A DNA stretch of 64,000 bases from Phaeotremella fagi (GCA_001599715.1 BCHU01000006.1:664765-728764); one strand, 5' to 3'. Positions 12,019 through 27,116 are shown, counted from the stretch's first letter. Translations and numbers: made by a program. The notes: generated by a model not told the origin, from the letters alone.

Positions 12019-14004
12019 TTAACCTCTACCCAACAACCCAACAACCTCAACATTCTCTCTCCAAACTCCATCCCTAAAACCCCTAATCTCATCTCTAACC
12101 TTAATCATCTCTTTACGAACAACCTCACCCCTCGGACCTCTAACAGTCTCAATAGCATCTTTAATCTCATCAACAAGAGCTTCTTTAGTCCCATGAACGA
12201 TTTTGCCGGGGACATGAAGGACTTCTCGACCTGTGGAATGACCTGAGCGGTGTTGGATGAGTTCGATAGCTAGGTTTTTGGTTGAGAGGAGGGCTGAGAG
12301 GGAGACTTGATCCCATCGACGTCCCCAGCACTGTGTTTTACTTAGTACTTTAGGCTCTTTAGAGGGTTTGGGATACTTACGATGAGTGGGATTGTTGCCA
12401 TGATACTTTCCATGACTGAGTTGACCCCGCAATGAGAGATGAAAGCTAAGATTGACTGAACGATCGTCAGTATGGAAACTATAACGGTTTGAGATACTCA
12501 ACTCACTTTATGATTCAAAACAGCAACTTGATTAACCCATTCCGGTGCAAATCCATGACCATCTTTTTCAGCTTTCTCAAGAAGATTCTTGATTTCTTCA
12601 GTGATTGATGATTTTTGATTACCACACGCGTAGATGTATGGAGTCTTGGTTTCGTTGAGCGTTTCCAAAAGATAGATTAATCCTTTACCACCTTCGACGA
12701 TCGTACCGAAACTTAAACAGTGTCATCAGTATAACGATCAATTGTAAGAAAAAAAGTCAGTTACCTGATATAAATAACTTGTTTCTCATGAAATTTGTTA
12801 AGGAAATCCAAAACCCCTTGATCAAGAGCGATATTTTTGAACGGACTTTCAAACCATCCAACTTCATAGATCGGTTTTTTACCGTGATCACCAATGAACG
12901 GATCGAGTTGAGCAGCAGCTAAAGCTTCCGGTTCGAGAGTTGAACTTGGGAAACAAGAGATCCAAGCTTCACAGAGTGGTGAACATGATTGAATACCTGA
13001 GAGATATTGGAACCATCCGAATTCAGCTGGGTTTTTCCAATCGACATCAACTGCCCATCTTTCGAAGAGTTCTAACATTTTTGTGAGTATTTTGATTTGA
13101 GTAGACAGTTGATGGACTCACTGAATGGAACATGTCCTGGGACGTTGACTAGTCTTTCTGAATCTGTAACAACCTGTTTGTTTGAGGTCAGCTCTCGTAA
13201 TTAGATTAGTCAGGCTAGACGTACGTGGGTATAAGCTTTGAGTTGTCTCGGAAATTTTTCTTCGTTACGTTTAAGAATGTTCTTTTGATCGTCGCCTTTG
13301 AGTTCGATGACCTGCTCTGGATTTAGAGACGTGATGATCGATATAACAAGAAGACACCTACAGATTGCATATCTATGGCTGAAGCCATTTCCGGGTCAAA
13401 GTCAAGAAGCGCTTTGTCGACCCAACGTAAGGAACCATTATCAATTGAGCCAAAGAGACTATAATTTCAATGTTGAACCCCTTATATCAACTTACTGAAG
13501 ATATTCTCCAATGTTCTGAGGCATGTAACCAACAACTTTCAATGGTTTGACATGAGGGAAATTAGCTTCGACGGCTGATTTAACACTGATATAGAAGAAC
13601 GAAGTGATATCCAAGATGAACACAGTTGGGACTGGCCAAGGAGCATGAGTCTATGACTAAATCAATAGATGAACCTAGTACAAAAAGAAAATTCGACGTA
13701 CAGCTAAGATCATAGCGTAAACTTCACCAGATTTATAAACCATATCCATGTAATTACTAGCAGAGTCCTTCCATTCTTTCAATTCACCAATGGCGTAAAC
13801 CTTGATACGATCTGTAAGATCTTTGGGGGCTGTTTCGATGATTTTTGAAGTGTTGTTTTCGTTGTTCTTGTGGATGATGACTGAGATTACCAAGTCTGGG
13901 GTTTGGGTTAGGAGAGCGATGATTAGATTGATGACTGGGGCTGTATGTGAGAAGGCTGCTGTTGTTCCAACTACGAAATGGGATTTAGGAGTAGGTTGAG
14001 TCAT
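12019..14004 (-). CDS. UDP-glycosyltransferase (GT1 family)
   Basis: Transfers a sugar from a UDP-sugar to a small lipophilic acceptor; the fungal acceptor is not predictable from sequence. ATG at 14004 gives MTQPTPKSHFVVGTTAAFSHTA, including the N-terminal beta-strand/Gly region of GT-B folds. Several short introns follow. The C-terminal donor site is intact: SFGT, then WVNQVAVLNHKAFISHCGVN, then SVMES..P..WGRRWDQ. This is the GT1 PSPG-like block with the conserved HCG and the closing DQ. The stop is at 12019. It most resembles single-domain soluble glycosyltransferases, with no sterol-glucosyltransferase GRAM/PH region and no clear transmembrane anchor. Confidence 0.85.
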
Positions 14005-14924
14005 GTTGCTGTAAGATTGTGACTTGAGTGGGTAGAGATCAAGTGAAAGAATGAGAAGAAATCTTTTTGAAATATCAACTGAACTTTATACTTCACTGAC
14101 TGTAACTCACTCGTACTGACTAACTGTATGTATCCTCGTAACCGACGTAGAAGCCGTTGCCATTGAAACGAGGCTGTGAATCTGTCTCTCTTCTGTATGT
14201 CTTGATTCAGTCAAGTACACTCACTTTCGGAGCCATTAGTCACACCACTTGGTAAACTACGTACCACCCATCCACCCATCGCCGTCAACCCGACGACAAG
14301 GTTGAGTTACTGTCAATCTGGAGATCCCAGGGATATTGGATTAGCGGGGATGACGGTGATATTGATATTGATTGGGTAAGTCAGGTCAAACACCAACTTA
14401 AGCATCGAAAGTGTCAGTAAAGTAAGATGTATCCATGAATGATTTAAACGTTCAAAAGCCGGATTTCGTTCATCGCTTTTCAACTTCGTGATACCATCAC
14501 TTCTTTCCAATCTACATGGGATCCATGGACATTGATCTATGCTATAACCTCCCGTTGAACTATAATGCTAAGTATTGCAGTTAAGTCAAGAAGGAAGACG
14601 ACGAAAAGAAAGACAAAACGAAAGAAGCAGCACTCAAATATTCCGATGGCATTTCTGCTCTTTGGTGACATCCCATCCCTGTACCTGAACCCTGAATAAG
14701 AACAATAAGCTTTTTGTTGTTAATCTTTGGAATACGCCTCAACTTTTGTATTCCCATGGCTAGGAGGATTGAGGATGACGAAGGGGAGGATGTGATGGGC
14801 AATGAATGATGATGTGACAATAATGATCTACATCCTATCTTTTCTATCAAAACCGAAAATAATCTAAGAACGATTCGCTTCCCAATCAACGTCAACGACA
14901 AGAATATGAAGCTTTTCTGTCAAG
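14005..14924. other. Divergent intergenic region
   Basis: About 920 bases lie between divergent starts (glycosyltransferase minus, scaffold plus). No coding exon could be supported. Frames on the minus strand are low-complexity and overlap what is probably the long 5' leader of the large downstream gene. Confidence 0.5.
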
Positions 14925-17900
14925 ATGGAAATGGATTCTGAAGTTCTACTTTCTGAGAATGAAGATTTTGAAATAGATGGATATCAAGGACCTAGATCAG
15001 TTAGTTCATCGCCTATACCAACGATCCATGGGGGATGGGAAGCGAATCATGTAGAAGATGTGGAGATTTCTCTGGCTTCGTCTACAGGTTGGAGAGTTGG
15101 TGATTTGACGATTAACTTTGAGTAAGTCCCTCAGTCCAAGTTCCCGCTGTACCTACATCCATTCCCTAGAGTTTCATGTACAATAATGAAGATTGTCAAA
15201 AATGAAAAATTCAAGCTTATTGTTCATTCTCACAGCTCGTCATCTGAAGTCACCGATATCGAGAGTGATGCACCTACTTCCCTCTCACGACGATCCTCTT
15301 GGTCAGGATCCGAATATGCGATTTTCATGGATGACAAATCCCAGGGGAAAAGTTTAAGAAACAATGATAACGTTAACGTTCTTGTAAAAGAGGGAGAGAA
15401 CAATGAACGCTTGGATGTAACTCAAACCAAAGCTCAAAAGTCAAAACAAAATTTTCACGGACCTTTTGGTATACATCATCCTCGTCCTAATCCATCGTTG
15501 ATCTCAAGATTGTTATATGAAAATCAATCTGAAAAGGACACAGACGTTGATACAGATTTTGACACGGACGATAACGAAAACGAAAACGACCACGAAAACG
15601 AGAGCGAGAACGATTCCTTCGCTATCACGCCTAGACCATTTCGACAAGCTTCCCCATCCTTTTCACCTTTCCCTTCGTCATTAGCTACAATTCGAAAAAG
15701 GTTTATCCATTGCAGAGGTCAAAGCGAAAATCTTCATAGTAGACGATTAAAATCTAAACCAACTTTACCTCGTCACCTTGGAATTTTAACCAACCAAGAT
15801 AGAACGAAATCATCGGCCTCATCTTCTCCCTCATTGACTTCAACAGCAACAACCACCCCCACCCCAACTCAAAATATCTTTACGGCGAATTCGGTCATGT
15901 CAGCGAAATTTGAAGTTTCACTTAACGACGAGGAAGTTTCATTCGGAACTTTGGAGTTGGAATTAGATCGACGGGAGGAGGGGGTTTCACGTTTCATGGA
16001 TAAAAAGAAAGAAGCTAAGGAAGAAACAAGAGGCGCAGTCACCACTGAAACCAACGACAACGTTAACGTTAACGGTGACAACGTCGATGTTGACCCTTAT
16101 ACACCAGCCCTTGGTCCAAGCTCTACGAAATATCAAAGAAGACATTATCATCATCACCAGAGAACTTTTAGTGATGAACCGTGGCCGAGGAGATCAGCTT
16201 CATTTAAAGGTTTGATGAAACAAAGAAGTCAAATCTTGAGCGTGCACGATCCATGGTCTGATCTACGTCTGGAACATCCTTCTGGTATTCGCTCGTATTC
16301 TCGATCTGAATCTAGAGGTCCTATACCAAGTGGTCCCAGCTCACCTTCCCCATCTAGCACGGACGGTGGTATCATACCGTTACCTTTGAGTGATTGGATT
16401 GTGAACGCAAATGAGAATGAAACTGAAAGCGGTGCGAGTTTGGGTCTGGGTATGGGTATGAGCAGAGAGGATAGTCAAGATTCACGTTTAGGTGTTTTAG
16501 GTAAAGAGATTGATGTTGGAATCTTAAATTTACTTAGTGGTGATTTGAAACTTGATTCGGAGTCTTTGGTATCCAATGGTAAAGACAACGACAACGATAA
16601 CGCCCTTTCATTGTCGAACACAATTTTAGCATCACCACCATCAGAGACATCAACGTCTCAATTACTTTACCATAACCACCCTGATTTTGGTAATGATGGT
16701 CGTCAAGGTGATCATCCTCCTCGTTTAATTGAAAATTCTCTCATCGAATCGGAGAATTCCTCATCGCCAAACCTTTTAAATACACCAACTTCGATTCTTA
16801 ATTCACCAAACATCGATACTCCAAAACAAGATATTCAGATTCGGTCACCGCCAAACCCACAAGCAAACATCGATATCACATCTATATCACCAGAGCCAGA
16901 GGTCATTTCGTTACTCCCTTCACTCCCTATCCAAAGTCCTTTGATCACAAAAACTCCATTGTCCTTTTCATCATCGCCACGAGGTGAACAACAACACCAT
17001 CAGCAACAGACCGATTCTGAACAAAAAGCTTTTATCGAAAGTGATACAAACCCAGTGATCGACTTATCCCCCTTGACCCCTAGGGAAGCAGTCAAACTAC
17101 AAAAAGAATTATCATTGTCGTTGTCAATGTCTTTTGGTGATTATAAGCCTTTTGGCGATCAACAACAACAACATCAACATCAACATCAACAACGACCATC
17201 CGATTGGAGTGAACAAGGTATCGATAGACAACAACATCGTTCACGCTCAGGCTCACGTTCACGTTCAAGGTCTCCACAAGGTGAGTACCTGCTTCAAACC
17301 AGGGGAAAAAAACGAAAGACACCTTTGTCGTCACACAGACCTCCTTTCATTCTGCACTTTTGAATTGGAACTAGTAACTGACTATAACCATTTCTCCTTA
17401 CAACCATCTCATCCCACACCGTCCTTAACCTCATCCTCATCCTTCAATCGTTACCTCACTCACCCTTCCTTCCTTCGGTTTTCATAGATACACAATCGCC
17501 ACCTGAATCAGCCTATCTTCCATCCTATCATTCCCATACTTCTCATAAATCCAATCCGTCCGTTCCGCAATCGACAAGGACTTCAATCATCTCAGCGACT
17601 CAAACTGATATCCTCACCCCTCTCGACAATTCATTGTCATCACCACCAACAGCTTATTCCCAACTTGGTCATCCTTCTCGTCGTCTTTCCAAATTCACTT
17701 CACTTTCAGCTTCAAGTGGTGGATCACTTTATTCTTTAGATTCATCAGGTTCTCTCAGAGGTCATCAACAGTTTAGTAGTACCACTGGTGAACCTGGTTT
17801 CGCCACCGTACTAGAAGAGAATTACGAAGAGAGTGACGTTGACGTTGAATTGAGTAGTCAAGTCAAAGATCTTCCTGGTCGAGATTTGAATTCTAGATAT

Positions 17901-20900
17901 CCTAATTTAACAGGACAATCATCTTCAGCGACACTCGTCAACAAAGATTTACATACACGTTCAACCCGTGCCGACACAGTTTCGTCGATCACATCAGATA
18001 GATCCACCAGATCAGCTCATCCATTCGCCAACGCGATCGTCAGACCTGTATCGCCACCAGCTAAATTACCTTCTTCCCAAAGCGAACGTCTCCTCTCTAA
18101 TCAACTGAATCCACCTTCGCTTCCTCATTCAACTTCTTCACCCAATTTATCAAGTTTCTATAAGATGACTTCAGTTTCATCGGTACCTGCTCATCAGGTT
18201 GCGTTGGTTTCGGCAGAAGACGAAAGGGAAAGTGAAGATACTTGTCCAGTTTGCGTCGAAAGTTTGAGTTTCACTTTTAGACTTCCTGGAGAGAAACCTC
18301 ATATCGTACCGGAATGCGGACATACTTTACATGAAGTGAGTTGAGGTAATGAATTTTAAACTAAGATTACTCACACGTCTTTAGGAATGTTTCGTCACCG
18401 TTTATGGAGATGTTCCTCCAGAAGGCTCGAAGAAAACTTTAGGAGTTTGTGGAGTTTGTCGTCAACCTATGCGTGTCGGTGATGGAGGAGAACGTCGCGG
18501 GTCTGGAAAAGATAGTGAGTAACATGTCAAAGGGTGATCACTGACTTGGACAGAACTTGCGATGTTAATGGGTCGCGGTGAATCCAAAGGTTCTAGGCCG
18601 ATCAATATTCCAACGCCTTCGGTCTATTCGTCAAACAGCGGTGGTTACGGTCAACCACCAAGTTCACCAACATCTCTCGATCCCACTGCTGACGATCCAT
18701 TGGAGATCGTCAATTCCTCCCGCTCAATGGGATCTGACGGTATCCCACCTAAAGTTGTCGTACCATCTATCTCCATCCGATCTGAACATTCAAGTATCGT
18801 TCGTGGCGCCAACGGCAGAAATGGTAAACAAGTCATCACAGCTATGGTTACCATTGACGTCCCATCTGCCGGTGATAGGGGTAGATACCCTGCTCGAAAT
18901 AAATTAGAAATGTCAAGAAGTAATTCAGGTGAAGATCCTAATTCACCTCAATACCCTCCTTCACCTCGTTCAGCTTCTTCCTATCCCGAAGCCTCAGTCG
19001 TCCCAGTCTCAAATGGATCTTTCACCACTCCAAGTTCTTTCTCCCATATTTTGGCGGATTTGAAGAACAGAGTGGTAGATTATAAAACATCTGGTTTGGA
19101 TCAATTAGGTTCATTACGTCTTTTCGATTTACTTCGTGTGAGAAAAGGTTCGATGATACGCGAATTCCACGTTTATTTGTTTAGCGAAGCTTTGATCTGT
19201 ATCTCTGAAGAAAAGAAATCAGGTCTAAGAAATATCTTCTCTTCTGGTTCATCGGTTAGATCAAATGATACCGGTAATTCATCTTCGGGAAGAGTTTTAA
19301 AACTTCGAGGTAGAATTTTCATGAAACATGTCAGGAAGGTTTTGGATTCATCTATTCAGATCCAAGGTGAAATGTCGTTAACTATAACTATGGAGGATCA
19401 ATCGCTCGATTCGTTCATCCTGATGTTTAAGGATAGGGCTAGTCATGAAACTTGGAAATCTAATTTAAACAGATTAATTGATGAGACTCGTTCACCGAAT
19501 TTAGGTCATGCTCAACAGTCAGCCAATAAAGCTGCTAAACTAATGGGTACTACTGTTACCACGACTTCAAATGGTAGTGCCAGATCACCTAATCAATTCA
19601 CCAGTCCTTCATCGACTTTATCATCATCGTATTCAAACGGAAGTGCTAATGGTAACGGTAACGGTAATCATTCTGGTCTTGGAATGAGTTTCGGTGAATT
19701 AGGTTCACCAAATGCTTCGGGTTGGAATAACACACCTGCAACATCCACTTTCTCACCATCTTCCGCATCTGTACTATCAGAGTCTAGAACTCCTACAAAC
19801 GATCTATCGTATCAACAACCACTAGCACCAGTTCACACACCCTTGGACTTGATCATCGTTCTCTCCCTCCCATCACCTGCCGTCAACGGCAACTCCCTCC
19901 CACTAAAAGTTAAACTGATGAAAACGTCCCTAGCATTCGTTCTGAGTCTTTTAGGACCGAAAGATCGGATCTCGTTGGTCGCTTGTGAATTGGGTTCTAA
20001 CGGGTCGGTTAGAAAGACGCCTTTCTTGTCAACGACGAAATCGGAGAGTCGAAGACGGTTGGAAAGCTTCGTTGAGGGTTTGGGAAGTGGGAAATCTGCT
20101 GGGGAGGAATTTGAGGTTAAAGTTGGACCTGAAGAGAAACAGGATGTTGTGACTGCTGTAAACGTTGGTAAGTGGGAATTCGAAAGCGCTTGTTTGGCAA
20201 TTGATATTGATATGCGATTTTTAGCCCTTGACGTCGTTCTTCAACGTAAAACAAAGAATCCTTTGACGGGGATGATACTTATTAGTGATACTTCCGATAT
20301 CATTAAGCGAGCTCAGATGGATTTGGTCACTGCTAGATTGGATGCTGCTAAGTGGGTCGACTCGTTGTAGAGTGTTTGATTGACCACTGATTAATTGTCG
20401 TTTAGTGTTCCCGTTCATGCTCTTGGATATGGTAAATCGCACGACCCGTCACCTCTGTGGATGATTTCAAATCATACCAATGGGACATATACTTTTGTTA
20501 AGGAATGGTAGGTTCCGCACTCTTTGTGTAATGGTTTAACCTAATGCTCTTTAGGTACCATCTTCGTGACACGCTCGCGGGTGTCGTTGGTGGTTTGATG
20601 TGTATCGCTCTTACTAACATGAAACTACGTCTTTCTTGCCAAGAACACGATTTCAAAGTCACAAAAGTATCTGGAACATCTCAAGCCATAGTATCGACAA
20701 ACGGTAAAGATGTCGATATCGAACTACGTGAACTTCGACATGGTGAAAAGAGGGAGATCCTCGTTGAATTGGATGTCGAAATCCCTGGTGGTTCAAGTCA
20801 AGACCAACTGTACGCTGGTGGTGAAGGATCTGATGAATCTGCTGAAATGGCACGTAAAAATTCACAAAGTAGTTCGAACGGTAACAATCCACAAAACGGT

Positions 20901-21635
20901 AGTCTACGAAAATCACCTTCTTACTCAACATCACTTCGAATCGAAAATCTATCGGTCAACGATTCCAACGCTTTACGTGATGTGATTTATGAAGACGCTT
21001 TGATAGACGAAGTCCCAGTTGTTGAGGTTGATTGTTCATTCCATGATCCGTTGATTGGTAGAAGTGTCGCTAGACTCGCTCATCCGGTTCTACTCACGAT
21101 AGCGATCCTACCTAATCAACATCAACAACAGATATCACCATCCGACCCACAAATCGTTAGACGTAGAATGGAACTATTAGCCTCAGACATGATAACCCGT
21201 GCACTCTTGATTGCAAGTCGTAAAAATTTCGGTCACGCTTCTAGAATACTTAAAGAAACTATGCGAATCATCGAAACGATCGCTGACGGGTTACGAAACC
21301 AGTTGAATCAAAACGGACATTTAGGTTCTAAACGTGAGTTAGGAGTTCAAATGGCTGTAGAAGGTTTGGCGGGTGTTATTGGTGATTTGGAAATGTTGCT
21401 GGATGGTTTGGAAGAACATAAGGAAATGTTCGAAAGGGATCATCGAAATTATTCGGCTCAACAGGTTAGTACCTCTTTATCTAGCTTTGGAATTGAATAT
21501 TGATTTTTGGGGTTTTAGGCTATTGTTCTTAGATCTCAGAAAAGTTGGACTACGAGGACACCGACAGAAAGAACTTATTGTTCTAAAGATGTTCAATACT
21601 TTATTCAACTTTCGGGAGAATGGCAGGCTCGTTGA
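14925..21635 (+). CDS. RING-H2/PH/vWA protein, Ste5/Far1-like scaffold
   Basis: A very large multi-exon gene, about 1,900 residues or more. The domain order equals that of the Ste5/Far1 pheromone MAPK scaffolds. The N-terminal half is disordered: Ser-rich, acidic (DTDFDTDDNENEND) and with Gln/His runs near 17161-17210. At 18241-18470 a RING-H2 is completed by splicing: CPVC, ECGHTLHEEC, CGVC. A PH-like domain lies at about 19030-19490 (GSLRLFDLLRVRKGSMIREF to WKSNLNRLI). A vWA-like domain runs from about 19840 to 20500 (PLDLIIVLSLPSP; after splicing NVPVHALGYGKSHDP and HTNGTYTFVKEWYHLRD), followed by a beta-rich and helical tail. The vWA metal site DxSxS is missing. Introns at 17281-17487 (207 nt, unusually long) and 20168-20224 (57 nt, in frame). 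Start ATG 14925; Met-14931 is an alternative. Role in mating is inferred from architecture. Confidence 0.85.
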
Positions 21636-21957
21636 TGGTTTCTTTCTGTTTTCTTTGTTTTTTTTTGGTAATTGTTCATAGGATTAGATTTTTGTCCGTT
21701 TTCTTTCTTCCTCCTTTATCTTATCTAGGATTCATGGTATAGGTCTTTCAAATCGAGTAGAATATGAGATACAAGTAGAATGTTATGTCTACGAACGCAT
21801 GTGATTATGTACGAGTACACTTGTATACTAAGAGCGGGATCAAAATTTCACACTCAATTTCTTCGCAGATTAAAGTTTACTTTTGAGTCGTTGAAATTTA
21901 CCTTTTGATTTCGATAGCAAATAAACAATAGTTATAGAGGTATAATATCTCGCATAA
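21636..21957. other. Intergenic region
   Basis: About 320 bases, AT-rich, between two plus-strand genes. It should contain the scaffold 3' UTR and the TAD2 promoter. Nothing else is seen. Confidence 0.5.
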
Positions 21958-22979
<1,022 letters not shown>

Positions 22980-23099
22980 TCTTCATTACATTGGTTATCG
23001 CAAGTCATGTTTATATTTTTAGATGTTCATGTTGTAAGAACAGTGTAAATTATGCATTATACATTCCGATTCAGACACTTTTTCAAGGATGTAAGAAAG

Positions 23100-26000
23100 T
23101 TACAATCTGATATATTGCTTGTCAGTCTCAGGTCGAAGATGAAATTTCAACCAACTCACATGTTCTTTATACAATGCGAAAATAGCTTCCAATTCCCTCT
23201 TAGCCAATCTAGTCCTATAAGACATTTCTTCATAGGTAGTGACACCATCAAGATATTGAACACATCTGAGTTGGATTGACGATTAGAAACAAAAAAACCC
23301 AATGACGTTGAATCACTTACAAATCAAATTTACTAGCAGAAATCTCATCACCAGTCTCCCTAATCACTCTCAACCATCTAGCCTCATCCTTCATAGCCTT
23401 CCCAGGTTTAAAGATGAAAGAAGAAGTGAAAGTGGGTATATGAGTAGGTTCCTCCACGTCAATTGAGAATTCCATGTTATCAAGTCGATTATGAGTCTCC
23501 TCTTCACCTTCACCTAGATCACTGTCCATTTCCAAATTCGGATCGAAGGTTAGGTACGATTGATCCAGTGGGAAATGAAGACTGTTTTGTAAGATTGAAT
23601 GATTCATTTGACTCGAGTTGAGATTCTGATTGTGAGTTTGAATTTGGGTTTGGGTTTGAGTGATAGTTGAAGAAGGTATATCAAGAGGATTCGACATTTC
23701 ACTAGCTTTTGGAGTTATCAATTCTAAAGCGTTATTCTCTGGTGTATGATGATCCCCAGACGTTCTGTTCGAATTCGAGTCTCCAGAGCGATGAGTTAAC
23801 GACATTGAGTTTTTCCTTTCGACTTTTTTCAACCATTTCCCACGTCTCCTTTTCCATAAATTCCTCCATGCCTTCTCTTTAATCTCTGAACTAGCAAATA
23901 TTCTAACTCTGGTATGGACTTGAACAACCAAATCATGTTTCAACAACCAAATCAGAGAATTCAGATATAGCTGTCGTACGTTCCCAGGTGGATCTGGTGG
24001 TAGATGTTTGATAAACGGTATAGGTGACGAGGATATCATTCCAATGAAACTTATTAGGTTCGGTAATGTTGGGAAGGTTTTCGCGAACTCTTGTGTATAT
24101 TTGGTTAGACTGGAGGTATGCTCCACTAGTGTTGTTGGCATCACTATCCCTCTTAATCGAAGGGTGATGACTTCGACCAAAATTGCTCGTTTGGTTTGAA
24201 CTAATTCTTTAGCTAATGGAATTACGATGCCTTCGATGTCGAACTTCAACAATTGAGCGACATCGTTAAGTCTGCCAATAGCACGTTAGAAAGTCAAACC
24301 TACAATCGTTTTACTCACGATTTCGTTACAGTCAATTCTGAGACCAAAGCTTTTAGAAGCATTTTCTCATCCTCTTCTTCAGAAGTTTGTATAGATTCTC
24401 TTCTGGAATCAGTCGGATCCATATATTTAGCAGGAACCGTTGAATTATCTTCTTCATCCTCTTCGACTCCAATGCCTAATCCAAGCAACTCTGTAGAAAT
24501 CTTCCCAACTTTCAATGGATCGTCTTGAACCATGAGAAGCGTTTGCCAAGGTTCGACTTTAATGTTATCGGATGCGTTTCTCTTTTTGCCATTGATTTGT
24601 GCGAAAATGTCCACATCGCTTGATTCACTTTCACTGGCTGACGAATCATCTTCCTCACCCCATTGAGCCCAAGCTTCATCTCCTTCGGATGATTTCGGTG
24701 ATACGACAATGTTGACTGGGATGTTAGCGACGTTTATGGTTAACGTCGTTGGAAGATGTGCGTAGAGTGGATTGATAGGGGTCGTTCGTAGATGATGAAT
24801 AGCGTTGTATAGTTGATTAAGCGATTTTGCCAATTGTGTCTTTTCAATGACCATTTGTAAACATTTCATTACCGGAATACCTAGATTTGATTTAATTTCA
24901 TGATATCAAATGCAGGAGAGGATGTAACCTACCATCGTTCATACACTGTTCACGAATTTTCGCAATTTCCCAAGACTCCCTCGCAACCCAGTTATCACGA
25001 CTTTGAAGCAGTAAAGCTGCGGCTGTCCATTTATAAGCGATTTCCCAATATGCTTCGTCAAACATCCCTTTAGCATAACTTTCATGTGAAGCACCGGGTT
25101 TAGGATCGGGTTTATCAAGTATAAGAACCAGATGGAAAGTGTTCAACAGTGGTAGAGCGTCTTCACTTCTTTGTTTCGGATTTAAGTTTGAAGCTAGACC
25201 TGAAGTTGTTGATATTGGATTCGATGAACTCTTTGGACTTTCTCGATGTTCGACCACTGTACCTAATCCACTCGAAACGTTTTCCCTCATTCGTCTCCCT
25301 CTTGCGGATTTCCTCAGATCTTCTTCATCATCTTCATCCGGATCTTCAATTTCACTCGGTCCCCATAAACCGTTTTTACCAACTACGACTGGATGACCAA
25401 CAAAGACTAATTCGTCTACACAAATTTCGAATTTTTTGTTACAAGCGTCTCGAGGTGGGGTGAGCATGTCAGATAAGAAATCGAGTGTATACCCCATTGA
25501 TGAAGTATATTGAGCTTCGATATATTTGTTACTATCATCCTTCTTCTGTTGGTCTTTATCCTTATCCTTGTCTTTGTCACCCTCTTTGGTGATTGATCCA
25601 CGTCTACCTTCTTCATTATTACCAATCTTCTTAACTTTAACATCGTCCTCATCAGAAGATAACGATGATCGTTTCCCTACAGGTTCAAAGAATCCTTCAT
25701 ATCCGCTATCACCACTTGAACTTGAGCTTTCATCTTCACCGTCATCTTCCTCATATTCATCAGATAAAATCTCAACTTCCCTTCCGGTATTTGGAGAAGT
25801 TTTTCTTGAATCCCTTGGACGGGATCCAGTACCAGTACCAGTACCAGTACCAGTCCCATCACTAACACTATGATCATCACCCCATCGACGACTTAAACGA
25901 AGAGCAGAACTTTTCGTAGAATTGTTCGACGATTTACGTCGGTCATTCGAATAATGACCACTCGAAGTTTTGCTTCTTGCTGATAATTGATTTCCAAACA

Positions 26001-26175
26001 ATTTTCTTCTTACTGGTACATCAACGGTTGTATCTCTAGCTGTGTATGTAGCCGATGGATAGATGGGTTGTGATAATCGTGGAACTGTTGATGTCGGATC
26101 TGGTGGATAACGAAACACATTCCGACCACTGCTTGATGATGTTACGAAAAGGATACCAAGGATGTTTTCTGCCAT
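23100..26175 (-). CDS. NPR3: Nitrogen permease regulator 3 (SEACIT/GATOR1 subunit)
   Basis: Npr3, with Npr2 and Iml1, forms the SEACIT/GATOR1 complex that restrains TORC1 at the vacuole when amino acids are scarce. The start at 26175 gives MAENILGILFVTSSSSGRN, the longin-like opening typical of the family. Conserved blocks are TLDFLSDMLTPPRDACNKKFE, FHLVLILDKP, WTAAALLLQSRDNW, and a C-terminal helical domain with LLKHDLVVQVHTRVRIFAS. After the last intron the protein ends in LDGVTTYEEMSYRT..LAKRELEAIF, a winged-helix-like close; stop at 23100-23102. Long acidic/Ser and DK-repeat insertions (near 25540-25860) are specific to this lineage. It is divergent from the Apc15-like gene across about 200 bases. 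Confidence 0.92.
25826..25854. repeat. CCAGTA hexamer tract within NPR3
   Basis: Four exact CCAGTA copies plus a partial fifth lie inside the NPR3 coding sequence. On the minus strand they encode an alternating Gly-Thr run in a disordered insertion. Unit length six keeps the frame, so copy number can vary without breaking the gene. Confidence 0.9.
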
Positions 26176-26371
26176 CCTGGATGATTTATTGTTATCTTCC
26201 CATTGAGTTTGGTAAATCTATATACTATGTTTGTATCAGTTGCACAAAAAATGATACTGTTAGGAATGGAAGTTGAATGTCGAGAATTGTTACGGCTAAT
26301 TTATTTGTTGACAATGAAACGCGTTTCGATTTCAATCCATTCGATCATCTTGACATATCAACTACAACACC

Positions 26372-27116
26372 ATGTCACTACACAAAAACAACAATAACCT
26401 CCCCTCCCTATCCCCAGAAACCCTCTATTCATTCTATCCCTATCCCAAACCCAATCCCCGAACTCAAAATTCAATAAGAGGTCCGTCGTACAATGTCAAT
26501 CCCAACCAAAGTGTAGCAGGTCCAGGACCATCAACTCAAAGAACTAAAATCAGAAACAACGTGTTGGACAGAAGGAGTAAGCGTGCTTTGATGGGTCGGA
26601 GACCTACTGGTGTTTCTGGTGGGAAAGAGGCTGATGAGATCAGTGATGAAGAGAAGAATTTGGATGATGAGAGGGTGGGTCGAGGTCTATTGTTTATGTT
26701 CCCATCTTGATGACTGATGATTGGACTTAGGATGGAATCAATAAATTTGGTTATAGATTTTTATTACCTTTTGGAAGGAGGTTCACACATATGGAAATAG
26801 ATCAAGGTCCAGTCAGTCTATCTCTTGAGCTGTAGCTCTTGAAGACAGATAAACTGACGAAATGGTTTAGGACGCTAATCAATCGTTATCACCTTCAGAA
26901 CCGGATCAAGAACGTCGTCAAGAAGATCGAAACGATGTCGCCTCGACGAGTCCACGAGTTGGAACAGGCCAGAATCTGGATGATGAAGAGATCTCACCGG
27001 AGGACGGTGATGTGGTCGTTGATTTGGATGCTAGTATTGAAGATTTGGATGCTGGGGAGGGGGAAGCTGAGGGTGATGATGAGATTCAAGAAGAGGAGAG
27101 TATGGAGGAGGAATAG
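26372..27116 (+). CDS. Small acidic protein, possible APC/C subunit Apc15 (Mnd2-like)
   Basis: Three exons join in phase. The N-terminus has LPSLSPETLYSFYPYPKPNP. Splicing then places GINKFGYRFLLPFGRRFTHMEI in the middle, and a Glu/Asp-rich tail ends EEESMEEE at 27116. This layout resembles fungal Apc15: a short N-terminal LPxLxP motif, a middle (N/K)FGxxxxxPxGxxxT block and an acidic tail. Apc15 supports mitotic checkpoint complex turnover on the anaphase-promoting complex. The match is motif-level only, so the assignment is tentative. It is divergent from NPR3 and converges on the ELMO gene. Confidence 0.5.

Noticed and set aside
17092..17334. Minus-strand Val-rich frame of 80 codons
   Set aside because: Shadow of the Gln/His/Asn-rich repeat in the scaffold gene on the plus strand.
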